A DNA stretch of 13,873 nucleotides from Zoogloeaceae bacterium. GTDB lineage: Bacteria; Pseudomonadota; Gammaproteobacteria; Burkholderiales; Rhodocyclaceae. The translations under genes were made by a program, and so were the position numbers. The stretch spans positions 1 through 13,873 of the forward strand of contig JAITJU010000101.1 of assembly GCA_031278735.1 (NCBI GenBank). The letters run 5' to 3'. The notes beneath the pieces were generated by a model, which saw nothing but the letters and a program-made list of their open reading frames with translations, ran no database searches and was not told where the DNA came from. Shown in pieces: positions 1-7,999 of this stretch. Position 1 is the first letter of the stretch; every line of letters starts with the position of its first letter.

Positions 1-1
1 T

Positions 2-1249
2 GGCGCGGTGGGCGTGGGTTTGCTGGCGGTATTGTTTGCCGAGCTTTCGACGGGGCTGACGCATTATTTCATCCGCGGGGCGCGGCAGTTCTGGTGGTTG
101 CCGTTCATCGTCACGCCGCTGGGCGGCGTGTTGTGCGTGTGGCTGACGCGGCGTTATTTTGTCGGCGCGGAAGGCAGCGGCATCCCGCAGACGCTGGCGG
201 AGATACAGCGGGCGCAGACCGTCGGGCGCGTCGAGGAAAAAAGCGCGTGGCGTCCCTTGTTGTCCGTGCGCATCATCGTCGGCAAGATTCTGGTCGGGGC
301 CAGCGCCATTGGCTGCGGCTTTTCGCTGGGGCGCGAAGGGCCGAGCGTACAGGTGGGTGCCGCGCTGATGAACGCCATCCACCATCTATTGCCCGCCGCC
401 CTGCGAATCCAGCGCGGCCATCTGCTGGTGGCGGGCGGCGCGGCGGGGATTGCGGCGGCTTTCAACGCGCCGCTGGCGGGCGTCATGTTCGCCATTGAGG
501 AAATGAGTCGAGGGCTGGAAGCGCGCATGTCCGGGCTGATCATTACCGCCATCGTGCTGGCGGGCGTGACCGCGCAGGCCATGAAAGGCAGCGGCGGCAA
601 TTACTTCGGCACGGTGCTGATCATTGCCGGGGAAGGCGATCAACTGATCGCCGCGGCGCTGGCCATTCTCGTCTGCGGGCTTCTTGGCGGCCTGTTTTCG
701 CGCATGATGATCGAAGGCGCGGGCAACTGGCGCGGAGCGCTGGCCGACTTGCGCCGCCAGCGGCCACTCGTTTTCGCGGCAATCTGCGGCATGTTCGTCG
801 CCAGTCTGGGCGCGGTCACGGACGGCGCGGTCTTTGGCAGCGGGCTGGAGCAAACACAGGCGTTGCTGGAAGCCGAAGGCCATCTGCCCTGGTATTTCGC
901 GCCCGCCAAGTTCGCGGCAACGCTGGCGGCTTATTTTTCCGGTCTGCCGGGCGGCATTTTCGCGCCTTCGCTCGCCATCGGCGCGGGCGTGGGACATACG
1001 CTCGCGCCGTTGCTCGACCAGGGCGCCATGCCCGGCATGGTGCTGGTTTTGTGCATGGCCGGTTTTCTCGCGGCCGCCACGCAAGCGCCCATGACTTCTT
1101 TCTTGATTGTCATGGAAATGGTGGATGGCTACGATCTCGTGATTGCCTTGATGGTGGTTACACTGTCGTCTTCCGGCATTTCACGTCTCATCAGCGCGCC
1201 GCTGTACGCAACGCTGGCGCGTCAGATGACAGGGGGCGCGGCGCGATAA
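2..1249 (+). CDS. CLC-family chloride/proton antiporter (5'-partial)
   Basis: Integral inner-membrane protein of the CLC family, exchanging chloride (or a similar anion) for protons. The reading frame is open to the left window edge, and the N-terminal part before the selectivity motif is short: GSGIP begins at residue 56 counted from the GTG at 8, against about 106 in E. coli ClcA. About 50 residues therefore lie outside the window, and the internal GTG is not the real start. Seen motifs: GSGIP (56-60, anion-coordinating Ser), GREGP (108-112, gating Glu110), FAIEEM (161-166), GGIFAP (315-320) and LYATLARQ with the conserved Tyr400. The second Glu of IEE (Glu165) aligns with the internal proton glutamate of ClcA, which points to an antiporter rather than a passive channel (inference). 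The protein ends soon after the last helix, with no C-terminal CBS domains. Its physiological anion and role cannot be read from the sequence. The next gene starts 165 bases downstream, behind its own candidate promoter. Confidence 0.93.
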   Translation, partial: GAVGVGLLAVLFAELSTGLTHYFIRGARQFWWLPFIVTPLGGVLCVWLTRRYFVGAEGSGIPQTLAEIQRAQTVGRVEEKSAWRPLLSVRIIVGKILVGASAIGCGFSLGREGPSVQVGAALMNAIHHLLPAALRIQRGHLLVAGGAAGIAAAFNAPLAGVMFAIEEMSRGLEARMSGLIITAIVLAGVTAQAMKGSGGNYFGTVLIIAGEGDQLIAAALAILVCGLLGGLFSRMMIEGAGNWRGALADLRRQRPLVFAAICGMFVASLGAVTDGAVFGSGLEQTQALLEAEGHLPWYFAPAKFAATLAAYFSGLPGGIFAPSLAIGAGVGHTLAPLLDQGAMPGMVLVLCMAGFLAAATQAPMTSFLIVMEMVDGYDLVIALMVVTLSSSGISRLISAPLYATLARQMTGGAAR

Positions 1250-1362
1250 AGGCATCGCAAAAATCTCCGAAAAAAACAAAAAATCGGTCAGACTTTCGGT
1301 AAAAGCGCGGCTTGACGCCTCTCGAACAAAAGCAATCGCCGCCCGCAAGGGCGCGCAAGGGC

Positions 1363-1368
1363 TATAAT
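1363..1368 (+). promoter_or_regulatory. candidate -10 box for dapD
   Basis: A perfect TATAAT lies 46 bases before the dapD start codon, which would give a leader of about 40 nt. No good -35 hexamer sits 16-18 bases upstream. A TTGACG at 1312-1317 is too far away (45 bases) to pair with it. The spacer upstream (1258-1290) is rich in A-tracts. It is a plausible promoter judged by the -10 only. Confidence 0.4.
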
Positions 1369-1414
1369 GCGAGGGCTTTTGGCTGGCTGTTTTTTCAATT
1401 ATCAGGAATTCTCT

Positions 1415-2254
1415 ATGTCCGCTCTTTCCGTTTCCGGGCTACTGGCCTTGCAGCCCTTGATCGACGCGCTTTGGGAGCGTCGGGGAGAAATGAATCCGCA
1501 GTGCCCGTCGACTGAAATTCAGGCGATTGAGGATATCGTGACGGCGCTGGACGCGGGCGTTCTGCGCGTGGCGGAGAAAATCGGGGGGCAGTGGGTAACG
1601 CATCAATGGATCAAGAAAGCGGTGCTGCTTTCCTTTCGCGTCCGGGACAACGCGCCGATGCAGGACGGCGTGTCGCGCTATTACGACAAGACGCCAACCA
1701 AGTTCGCGGCATATACGGACGAGGATTTTGCGCGCGGCGGTTTTCGCGTCGTGCCGCCGGCGGTTGTCCGGCGCGGCGCGCATATCGCGAAAAACGTGGT
1801 GCTGATGCCCTCTTACGTGAATATCGGCGCGTATGTCGATAGCGGCGCGATGGTGGATACCTGGGTAACGGTCGGTTCCTGCGCGCAGGTGGGGAAAAAC
1901 GTGCACCTTTCCGGCGGCGTTGGATTGGGCGGCGTACTGGAGCCTTTGCAGGCCAATCCGACCATCATCGAGGACAACTGCTTCATCGGCGCGCGTTCCG
2001 AGATTGTCGAGGGTGTGATCGTCGAGGAAAATTCGGTAATCTCCATGGGCGTGTATATCGGTCAATCCACGAAAATCTATGATCGCGCGACGGGCAAGGT
2101 GAGTTATGGCCGCATTCCCGTCGGCTCCGTCGTGGTTTCCGGCAACCTGCCCGCCAAGGATGGCAGTCACAGCCTGTATTGCGCCGTGATTGTCAAGAAA
2201 GTCGACGCGCAGACCCGCGCCAAGACCAGCATCAACGATCTGCTGCGCGATTGA
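1415..2254 (+). CDS. dapD: 2,3,4,5-tetrahydropyridine-2,6-dicarboxylate N-succinyltransferase
   Basis: Cytoplasmic enzyme that transfers succinyl from succinyl-CoA to tetrahydrodipicolinate, a committed step of the succinylase branch leading to meso-diaminopimelate (peptidoglycan) and lysine. The ATG at 1415 was chosen over an upstream in-frame ATG at 1367. It has an AGGAA ribosome binding site 6 bases upstream (1404-1408), the product is then 279 residues, close to the roughly 274 of E. coli DapD, and the upstream ATG would overlap the candidate -10 box. An N-terminal helical domain contains GALRVAEK-like (here GVLRVAEK) and GQWVTHQW motifs. It is followed by the left-handed beta-helix hexapeptide-repeat domain with VLMPSYVNIGAYVD, VGSCAQVGKNVHLSGGVG, NCFIGARSEIVEGV and SMGVYIGQST. 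The C-terminal SGNLPAKDG and YCAVIVKKVD are near-verbatim family signatures. No other dap gene is in the window. All family landmarks are present and the gene looks intact. Confidence 0.97.
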   Translation: MSALSVSGLLALQPLIDALWERRGEMNPQCPSTEIQAIEDIVTALDAGVLRVAEKIGGQWVTHQWIKKAVLLSFRVRDNAPMQDGVSRYYDKTPTKFAAYTDEDFARGGFRVVPPAVVRRGAHIAKNVVLMPSYVNIGAYVDSGAMVDTWVTVGSCAQVGKNVHLSGGVGLGGVLEPLQANPTIIEDNCFIGARSEIVEGVIVEENSVISMGVYIGQSTKIYDRATGKVSYGRIPVGSVVVSGNLPAKDGSHSLYCAVIVKKVDAQTRAKTSINDLLRD

Positions 2255-2293
2255 GTTTCCGTTCATGCACAGCGCGTATGTTTCCGTATGCAC
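2255..2293 (+). repeat. imperfect direct repeat between dapD and pilU
   Basis: GTTTCCGTTCATGCAC (2255-2270) recurs as GTTTCCGTATGCAC (2280-2293), the same word with two bases missing, 25 bases apart. The pair fills most of the 61-base gap between the dapD stop and the pilU start. It could be a protein-binding site or a small duplication. No function can be assigned. Confidence 0.45.
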
Positions 2294-2315
2294 TCATCAG
2301 TGAAGGATTTGAGCC

Positions 2316-3503
2316 ATGATTCTGGATAAACTTTTTCAACTCATGTCTGAAAAACAGGCGTCTGACTTGTTCGTTTCCGCTGGAACGCCGATTCACATCA
2401 AGATTCACGGCAACTCCATGCCCGTCAATCAGCAGGTGATGACGCCGGACATGATCGAAAAAATCGCCCTGGAATTGATGACGGTCGAGCAGGCGCAGGC
2501 TTTCGAGAACGACATGGAAATGAACCTTTCCTTCGGCATGCCGCAGGTGGGCAATTTCCGGGTCAATCTTTTCCGGCAGCGCAATTCCATCAGCATCGTG
2601 GTGCGTTTCATCCAGAGCAATATCCCTGAATTGAGCAGTCTGGGACTGCCGCCGGTCATGGGGGACTTGATCATGGAAAAACGCGGGCTGATCCTGATTG
2701 TCGGCAGCACGGGGTCGGGTAAGTCCACCACGATTGCGGCCATGCTGGACTTTCGCAACATCAATCGCAGCGGTCACATCCTGACGGTGGAGGACCCGAT
2801 AGAGTTTCTCTTCCGGCACAAGAAATCCATCGTCAACCAGCGCGAACTGGGCATCGACACGCGCGATTGGGCGTCCGCCCTGAGAAACGCCATGCGCCAG
2901 GCGCCGGACTGCATCATGATTGGCGAAATCCGCGACAAGGAAACCATGCAGGCGGCCCTAGCGTATGCGCAGACCGGGTGCATGTGCGTGGCGACCCTGC
3001 ACGCCAACAACAGCTATCACGCCCTGAATCGCATCATCAATTTCTTTCCGCTGGAAAACCGTTCAGCCCTGTTCCTGGAATTGACCACCAGCCTGCGCGC
3101 CATCGTTTCCCAGCGGCTGGTGAGAAAGCCGGATGGCATGCGCATCCCTTCGGTGGAAGTGCTGCTCAACACGCGCCACATCAGCGAATTGATCGAACGC
3201 GGCGAAGTGCAGGCCATCAAGGAGGCGATGGAGCAAAGTCTGGCGCCCGGCTCGCAGACCTTTGAACAGGATTTGTTCCGGCTGTACCGCGAAGGCGTCA
3301 TCACGCTGGACGAAGCCCTGGTCAATTCCGACTCGCCCACCAATCTTTCCTGGCTGGTCAACAATTCCACCATTGACACAGGCGCGGAGAAAGGCGAAAT
3401 CCGGCGCACCGACAAATCGCTGGAATTCGAGCAAAGCGATGAAGAAAGCGGCGCGTCCTTCAAGGAATTCACATTCTCGCTGGATACGACGCCGAACACG
3501 TGA
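2316..3503 (+). CDS. pilU: type IV pilus retraction ATPase PilU
   Basis: Cytoplasmic hexameric ATPase of the PilT/PilU secretion-ATPase family, powering type IV pilus retraction (twitching motility, DNA uptake, adhesion). AAGGA (2303-2307) lies 8 bases before the ATG. Seen in order: the N-terminal PilT/PilU domain beginning MILDKLFQLM and DLFVSAGTPI, Walker A GSTGSGKS (130-137), Asp box with VEDPIEF, Walker B IMIGEIRD with Glu204, and His box with TLHANN (His229). The 395-residue length and the C-terminal extension past the motor core, with DEALVNSDSPTNLSWL, match PilU (about 380 residues) better than PilT (about 345). Established knowledge: in several species PilU works together with PilT rather than alone, and the two genes are often adjacent. 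Here the upstream neighbour is dapD and the downstream one pepP, so pilT must lie elsewhere. The acidic C-terminal tail (about the last 40 residues) is typical low-complexity. The protein appears intact. Confidence 0.94.
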   Translation: MILDKLFQLMSEKQASDLFVSAGTPIHIKIHGNSMPVNQQVMTPDMIEKIALELMTVEQAQAFENDMEMNLSFGMPQVGNFRVNLFRQRNSISIVVRFIQSNIPELSSLGLPPVMGDLIMEKRGLILIVGSTGSGKSTTIAAMLDFRNINRSGHILTVEDPIEFLFRHKKSIVNQRELGIDTRDWASALRNAMRQAPDCIMIGEIRDKETMQAALAYAQTGCMCVATLHANNSYHALNRIINFFPLENRSALFLELTTSLRAIVSQRLVRKPDGMRIPSVEVLLNTRHISELIERGEVQAIKEAMEQSLAPGSQTFEQDLFRLYREGVITLDEALVNSDSPTNLSWLVNNSTIDTGAEKGEIRRTDKSLEFEQSDEESGASFKEFTFSLDTTPNT

Positions 3504-3564
3504 GCGTCAAGCACGCCATTCCATCCGTTGCCCATTCCTTTCGGCGGCGTCGCGCCGCTTTCCC

Positions 3565-4902
3565 ATGACCGCCAAGCCCCGCATGTCCCGCCCTCGCCGC
3601 AACGCCGACCCGCGAAATGATTGTTGGCCGCAGGTGGCGCGGCGCAGGCAGTTATTGGCGCGCATCGGGGACGGCGTGGCGATAATCCCGACCGCCCGCG
3701 AAAAAATGCGCAACAGGGATACGCCGTATCCTTATCGTTTTGATTCCGATTTCTGGTACCTGACGGCTTTTCCTGAGCCGGACGCGGTATTGGCGCTGGC
3801 GGATGGGCGCTCCATCCTGTTTTGCCGTGAAAAGGACGCGGACAGGGAAATCTGGGAAGGCTTCCGGCATGGGCCGCAGGCGGCGCGGGAGATTTTCGGA
3901 TTCGACGCGGCCTTTCCGCTGGACGCGCTGGAAACGCAATTGCCGACGCTTCTGGCAGACCGACCGGCGCTCTGGCACTGCCTGGGACAGGACGCCGAAA
4001 ACGATGCTCTCGTCATTCGCGCCCTGAACGCGGTGCGCGGCATGAGCCGGACAGGCAAACGACCGCCCGCGCTCATTTGCGATTTGCGGCAAACGCTGGA
4101 CGCCATGCGGCTCATCAAGGACGCGACGGAACTTTCGCTCATGCAAGCGTCCGCCGACATTGCCGCCGCCGGTCATCTCCGGGCCATGCGCGCCTGCCGT
4201 CCCGGATTGTTCGAGTATGAGCTGGAAGCGGAATTGAGCCATGAATTCCGCCGCCGGGGCGCGACCGGCCATGCCTACGCGCCGATTGTCGCCGGGGGCG
4301 GCAACGCCTGTGTGCTGCATTACACGGAAAACGACAAGCGCCTGCCCGAAAAGGGTCTGGCGCTCATCGACGCGGGTTGCGAAGTGCAGGGCTACGCCGC
4401 CGACATCAGCCGCACTTTTCCAGTCAATGGACGATTTTCCGCCGCGCAGAAAGATTGCTACGAGATCGTGTTGGCCGCGCAATCGGCGGCAATCGCGGCG
4501 ATACGTCCGGGCGCGGCATTCAACGCGCCGCACGAGGCCGCGGTGCGGGTGTTGACCGAAGGCATGGCGGATTTGCGGCTCCTTTCGGGTTCGGTGGACG
4601 GCCTGATTGAATCCGGCGCCTATCAGCGTTTTTATATGCACCGCACCGGTCACTGGCTGGGGCTGGACGTGCACGACGCGGGCAACTATCGGCAGGGCGA
4701 GGCGTGGACGCTCCTGGCGCCCGGCATGACCCTGACCGTGGAGCCTGGCCTTTACATCCGCCCCGCCCCGGACGTGCCGAAGCGCCTGCACAATATCGGC
4801 ATTCGCATCGAAGACGACGTGCGCGTGACGAAACGAGGCTGTCAGATCTACACCCACGCGCCGAGAACCGTGGCGGAAATCGAAACGGCCATGCGGGAAT
4901 GA
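3565..4902 (+). CDS. pepP: Xaa-Pro aminopeptidase (M24B metallopeptidase)
   Basis: Cytoplasmic dimetal (typically Mn) aminopeptidase that removes an N-terminal residue preceding proline. The frame is open far upstream into pilU, so the start is a choice. The ATG at 3565 gives 445 residues, close to the 441 of E. coli PepP; an ATG at 3583 is an equal alternative, and neither has a convincing ribosome binding site. The N-terminal aminopeptidase-P domain carries YPYRFDSDFWYLT, and the pita-bread catalytic domain follows. The five metal ligands can be placed from the family alignment: Asp269 (LIDAG), Asp280 (ADISRTF), His363 (TGHWLGLD), Glu393 (TVEPGLY) and Glu416 (RIEDD). The catalytic His370 (DVHD) is also present. 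HYTEN and PGLFEYELEAE match as well. In E. coli pepP leads the ubiH/ubiI genes; here it is followed 6 bases later by an NAD-metabolism gene, which suggests a different transcription unit. The gene looks functional. Confidence 0.94.
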   Translation: MTAKPRMSRPRRNADPRNDCWPQVARRRQLLARIGDGVAIIPTAREKMRNRDTPYPYRFDSDFWYLTAFPEPDAVLALADGRSILFCREKDADREIWEGFRHGPQAAREIFGFDAAFPLDALETQLPTLLADRPALWHCLGQDAENDALVIRALNAVRGMSRTGKRPPALICDLRQTLDAMRLIKDATELSLMQASADIAAAGHLRAMRACRPGLFEYELEAELSHEFRRRGATGHAYAPIVAGGGNACVLHYTENDKRLPEKGLALIDAGCEVQGYAADISRTFPVNGRFSAAQKDCYEIVLAAQSAAIAAIRPGAAFNAPHEAAVRVLTEGMADLRLLSGSVDGLIESGAYQRFYMHRTGHWLGLDVHDAGNYRQGEAWTLLAPGMTLTVEPGLYIRPAPDVPKRLHNIGIRIEDDVRVTKRGCQIYTHAPRTVAEIETAMRE

Positions 4903-4908
4903 GCGCCC

Positions 4909-5949
4909 ATGTCCTTGCGCGAACGCTTTGACGCCGCCGTCCTTGCGGGACGCTTTCAGCCTTTTCACAACGCGCACGCCGTCTTGCTGAAAGCGGCGCT
5001 GGCGCAGGCCGAACGGGTAGTGGTGGTGTTGGGATCGGCGTTCGCGGCCAGAAATATCCGCAATCCCTTCAACGTCAAGGAACGCGCGGCGATGATACGC
5101 GCCAGCCTGGACGCGCGGGCGGCGCGGCGCGTCTCGTTCGCGCCCGTGCGCGACTACTACGACGACTCGCGCTGGGCGGCGGCGGTGGAAAAGGGCGCGC
5201 TGGCGGCGATGAAAGAATGGGCGCCGCGCTCGCCGCGCGTTGCGCTGGCCGGTTTTCACAAGGACGCTTCCAGTGATTATCTGCGCCTTTTCCCGCGTTG
5301 GTCCTTGCTGGCGCTGGAGCGTCAGGGCGACATCGACGCTTGCGCCATTCGCCGCATGTATTTCATGGGCGCCGCCGACGAGCGCAGCCTTGCCGCCGTT
5401 CCGCCCGCCGTTGCCCGTTTTCTCGAAAGCTGGGCGACCCGCGCGGACTTCGCCGCCCTGCGGGAAGAATACCTGGCCGTAGACGCCTACCGGAAAAAAT
5501 GGGGCGCAGGCCCTTTCGTGACGCTGGACGCGCTGGTGACCGCGGCGGGACACGCGCTGCTGGTGCGGCGGAAAAATGCGCCGGGACGCGGTTTGTGGGC
5601 AATCCCCGGCGGTTTCCTCGAAAAAGAGGAGCGGCTGCTGCAAGGCGCGCTGCGGGAACTGAAAGAGGAAACCGGGCTGGATCTGGCGAACGACGTTCAT
5701 GCCCTGCGTGACGTGGCCGTCTTCGACCATCCCCTGCGCAGTCCGCGCGGACGCATTCTCACCCACGTCCACTGGTTCGACCTGGCGCGGAAAACGCTCC
5801 CCGCCGTTCAGGGCGCGGATGACGCCGAGGCGGCGCGCTGGTTTCCCATCCGCGGACTGTCCGGCATGGAAGCGGAATTGTTCGAGGATCATTTCCATAT
5901 CCTTGACCATTTTCTGCGCCTGCCGGACATCAGGGACGCGCGCGGGTGA
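4909..5949 (+). CDS. nadM: bifunctional NMN adenylyltransferase / Nudix hydrolase (NadM-Nudix type)
   Basis: Two-domain NAD-metabolism enzyme. The N-terminal nucleotidyltransferase domain (about 1-180) joins NMN and ATP to make NAD, and the C-terminal Nudix domain (about 205-340) is expected to hydrolyse ADP-ribose or a related nucleoside diphosphate, as in characterised two-domain NadM-Nudix proteins. Seen: GRFQPFHNAH (14-23), the phosphate-binding (H/T)xGH region, with Ala in place of the usual Gly. IDACAIR (142-148) corresponds to the ISxTxxR motif. A complete Nudix box GX5EX7REUXEEXGU starts at Gly235, with Glu241, Arg249, Glu250, Glu253, Glu254 and Gly256 in place. The 346-residue length fits the fusion family. 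The ATG lies 6 bases after the pepP stop, with a weak GCGGGA upstream, so the two genes are probably co-translated. The alternative reading, a single-function transferase with a decayed Nudix part, is unlikely because the box is intact. Substrate choice of the Nudix half is inferred. Confidence 0.88.
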   Translation: MSLRERFDAAVLAGRFQPFHNAHAVLLKAALAQAERVVVVLGSAFAARNIRNPFNVKERAAMIRASLDARAARRVSFAPVRDYYDDSRWAAAVEKGALAAMKEWAPRSPRVALAGFHKDASSDYLRLFPRWSLLALERQGDIDACAIRRMYFMGAADERSLAAVPPAVARFLESWATRADFAALREEYLAVDAYRKKWGAGPFVTLDALVTAAGHALLVRRKNAPGRGLWAIPGGFLEKEERLLQGALRELKEETGLDLANDVHALRDVAVFDHPLRSPRGRILTHVHWFDLARKTLPAVQGADDAEAARWFPIRGLSGMEAELFEDHFHILDHFLRLPDIRDARG

Positions 5950-6036
5950 CCGCCTGCCGCCAATTTCTTGCCGCGCTGTCCCTGCCGGGAAAAGACGCGC
6001 TATCATTCCTCGCTTTCGCCCTTTTGAAATTTCTCC

Positions 6037-6255
6037 ATGAACCGTTATCGCTTTTTCCTTTGTTGTTTTCTCCTCGCTCTGGGCGCCTGCCTGCACAGGC
6101 AACCGGCGGTTGAGGCGGTGACGCCGCCCGAAGTGTTCAAGGTGCATCCCGGCCTGCTGGGCGAACCCGCGCCGCCAGAATTGCGATCCGTCCAGGATGA
6201 TGCGGAAACAGCGGCGGAAGAAGCGCAAGACGCCATCGACGACGCGGCCAACTGA
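6037..6255 (+). CDS. small predicted lipoprotein, unknown function
   Basis: A 72-residue protein whose first 17 residues form a lipoprotein signal peptide: positive n-region with Arg3 and Arg5, hydrophobic core FFLCCFLLAL, then lipobox LGAC with Cys18 as the predicted lipidated residue. The mature part is about 55 residues, Pro-rich first (residues about 22-50, PPEVF and PAPPEL) and then an Ala/Asp/Glu-rich helix (DDAETAAEEAQDAIDDAA) at the end. I do not recognise a family. It lacks the GCGxKGPLY signature of the LptM lipoproteins. The stop codon is followed at once by a possible TTG start of recJ, and the more likely ATG of recJ is only 15 bases further, so the pair is probably co-transcribed. 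No clear ribosome binding site precedes its ATG. The lipobox and the tight fit between two real genes argue that it is genuine, but homology was not tested. Confidence 0.66.
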   Translation: MNRYRFFLCCFLLALGACLHRQPAVEAVTPPEVFKVHPGLLGEPAPPELRSVQDDAETAAEEAQDAIDDAAN

Positions 6256-6270
6256 TTGTTTCGCGCGCCC

Positions 6271-7995
6271 ATGCGACTTTCTCGCCGCCCCGTTCCTGCC
6301 GCCGCGCGAGCGCGTCTGGAAGCGCAGGGGCTTCCTTTCCTGCTGGCGCGGCTCTACGCCGCGCGCGGCATCACGGATATCCGTGATCTGGACTATAGCC
6401 TGAACGCCCTGTTGCCGCCCTCCGCCCTGACGCGCGCCGATGCCGCCGCCACGCTGCTTGCGGACGCGCTGGAAGCGGGCAAGCGGCTCTTGATCGTGGC
6501 CGATTACGATTGCGACGGCGCGACCGCATGCGCGGTCGCCCTGCGCGCCCTGCGCCAGATGAGCCTGGGGCGCGGCGCGCAGGCGGATTATCTGGTGCCG
6601 GATCGCTTCACCCTGGGTTACGGCCTTTCTCCCGCCATCGTGGACATCGCGGCCATGCGCGAGCCGAAGCCGGACATGATCATCACTGTGGATAACGGCG
6701 TCGCCAGTCTGGAAGGCGTGTTGCGCGCCCGCGAGCTGGGCATTGCGACGCTGATTACCGATCATCACCTGCCGGGCGAGCAATTGCCTGAGGCGGATTG
6801 CATCGTCAATCCCAACCAGCCGGGCTGCGTCTTTCCTTCCAAGCATCTGGCGGGCGTGGGCGTGGTGTTCTATGTCATGCTCTCCCTGCGCGCCGAATTG
6901 CGCGCGCGCGGCTGGTTTGCCGGCGCGCCGGAACCCAATCTGGCGCATCTTCTGGATTTGGTGGCGCTGGGCACGGTGGCGGATGTCGTGCCGCTCGACC
7001 ACAACAACCGCGTTCTGGTCAGCCAGGGACTGAAGCGCATGCGCGCCGGACAGCTTTCGCCGGGCATCGCGGCGCTGCTGGCGACGACAAACTGCAACCG
7101 CGCCCGGCTCGCCGCCCATGATCTCGGCTCCGTTCTGGGGCCGCGCCTGAACGCGGCGGGACGATTGTCCGACATGCGGATCGGCATCGAATGCCTGATG
7201 GCCGACAATCCCGGCGCGGCGCTGCATTACGCGAAACAACTGGACGACCTGAACCGTGAGCGCCGCGAAATCGAAAACGACATGCGCAATCAGGTGTTCG
7301 CCGCGCTGGAGAACCTCGACCCAAGGGAAGCTCCTCCCGGCATGGCGATCTTTGAACCCGAATGGCATCAAGGCGTGGTCGGCATTCTGGCGGCGCGGGT
7401 CAAGGACAAATTTCACCGTCCCGTATTTGCCTTCGCGCGCGGCAAGTCTGGAGAACTCAAGGGATCGGGGCGCTCGATTCGCGGGCTGCACCTGCGTGAT
7501 GCGCTGGATTTGATGTCCAAGCGCGCGCCGGGGCTGCTGTTGCGCTTCGGCGGCCACGCGGCGGCGGCGGGCGTGAGCCTGATGGAAGAGGATTTCCCGC
7601 GTTTTCGCGCGCTTTTCGCCGAGGTCGCGCGCGAATGCATCGACCCGATGGCGCTGGAACAGACGCTGGAAACCGACGGCCCGTTGGAAGCCTCCTGCTT
7701 CAATCTGGAAACGGCGCATTTGCTGGAACAGGAAATCTGGGGACAAGGCTTTCCCGCGCCGCTCTTTGCCGATGATTTTCTGGTCGAACAGGAAAAACGC
7801 CTGCAAGACAAGCATCTGAAATTGCGCCTCAGCAAGGATGGCCGCAGCATCGAGGGCATAGAATTCGACGCCGACCCTCGCATCCCCTCCGCGCCCCGGG
7901 TTCACATCGCCTACCGCCTGAACATCAACGAATACCGCGGCATCCAGACGCCGCAATTGCTGATCGAGCATCGCGACGCTTCTGGGAGACAGTAG
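6271..7995 (+). CDS. recJ: single-stranded-DNA-specific 5'-3' exonuclease RecJ
   Basis: Cytoplasmic DHH-family nuclease that degrades single-stranded DNA 5' to 3' in RecF-pathway recombination, mismatch repair and base-excision repair. From the ATG at 6271 it has 574 residues (E. coli RecJ 577); a TTG at 6256 would add five. Seen: motif I DYDCDGAT (Asp78, Asp80, Asp82), TVDNG (Asp141), the DHH motif at 164-166, a central region PNLAHLLDLVALGTVADVVP and LGPRLNAAGRLSDM, then WHQGVVGILAARVK and the DHHA1-domain motif FGGHAAAAG (426 on), ending in the C-terminal OB-like domain. All metal-binding motifs are present. The gene follows a small lipoprotein gene without a gap. Its last codons, after LLIEH, run straight into the end of a transposon remnant that starts within a few bases of the stop, so the final residues (about SGRQ) may be derived from the insertion. 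This should not matter for activity. Confidence 0.96.
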   Translation: MRLSRRPVPAAARARLEAQGLPFLLARLYAARGITDIRDLDYSLNALLPPSALTRADAAATLLADALEAGKRLLIVADYDCDGATACAVALRALRQMSLGRGAQADYLVPDRFTLGYGLSPAIVDIAAMREPKPDMIITVDNGVASLEGVLRARELGIATLITDHHLPGEQLPEADCIVNPNQPGCVFPSKHLAGVGVVFYVMLSLRAELRARGWFAGAPEPNLAHLLDLVALGTVADVVPLDHNNRVLVSQGLKRMRAGQLSPGIAALLATTNCNRARLAAHDLGSVLGPRLNAAGRLSDMRIGIECLMADNPGAALHYAKQLDDLNRERREIENDMRNQVFAALENLDPREAPPGMAIFEPEWHQGVVGILAARVKDKFHRPVFAFARGKSGELKGSGRSIRGLHLRDALDLMSKRAPGLLLRFGGHAAAAGVSLMEEDFPRFRALFAEVARECIDPMALEQTLETDGPLEASCFNLETAHLLEQEIWGQGFPAPLFADDFLVEQEKRLQDKHLKLRLSKDGRSIEGIEFDADPRIPSAPRVHIAYRLNINEYRGIQTPQLLIEHRDASGRQ

Positions 7996-7999
7996 GAAG

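Noticed and set aside
1312..1317. TTGACG as the -35 element of the dapD promoter
   Set aside because: It lies 45 bases from the TATAAT, far beyond workable spacing, and no other -10 is found 16-18 bases after it.
1439..2293. A 284-residue minus-strand frame opposite dapD
   Set aside because: DapD is near-verbatim on the plus strand, and the antisense product has no family resemblance.
3652..7971. A 1439-residue open frame on the minus strand
   Set aside because: It runs antisense through pepP, nadM, the lipoprotein gene and recJ, all supported by conserved motifs. The translation is rich in Arg, Gln, His and Pro with no domain pattern. GC-rich codon use in the real genes suppresses stops in this antisense frame.
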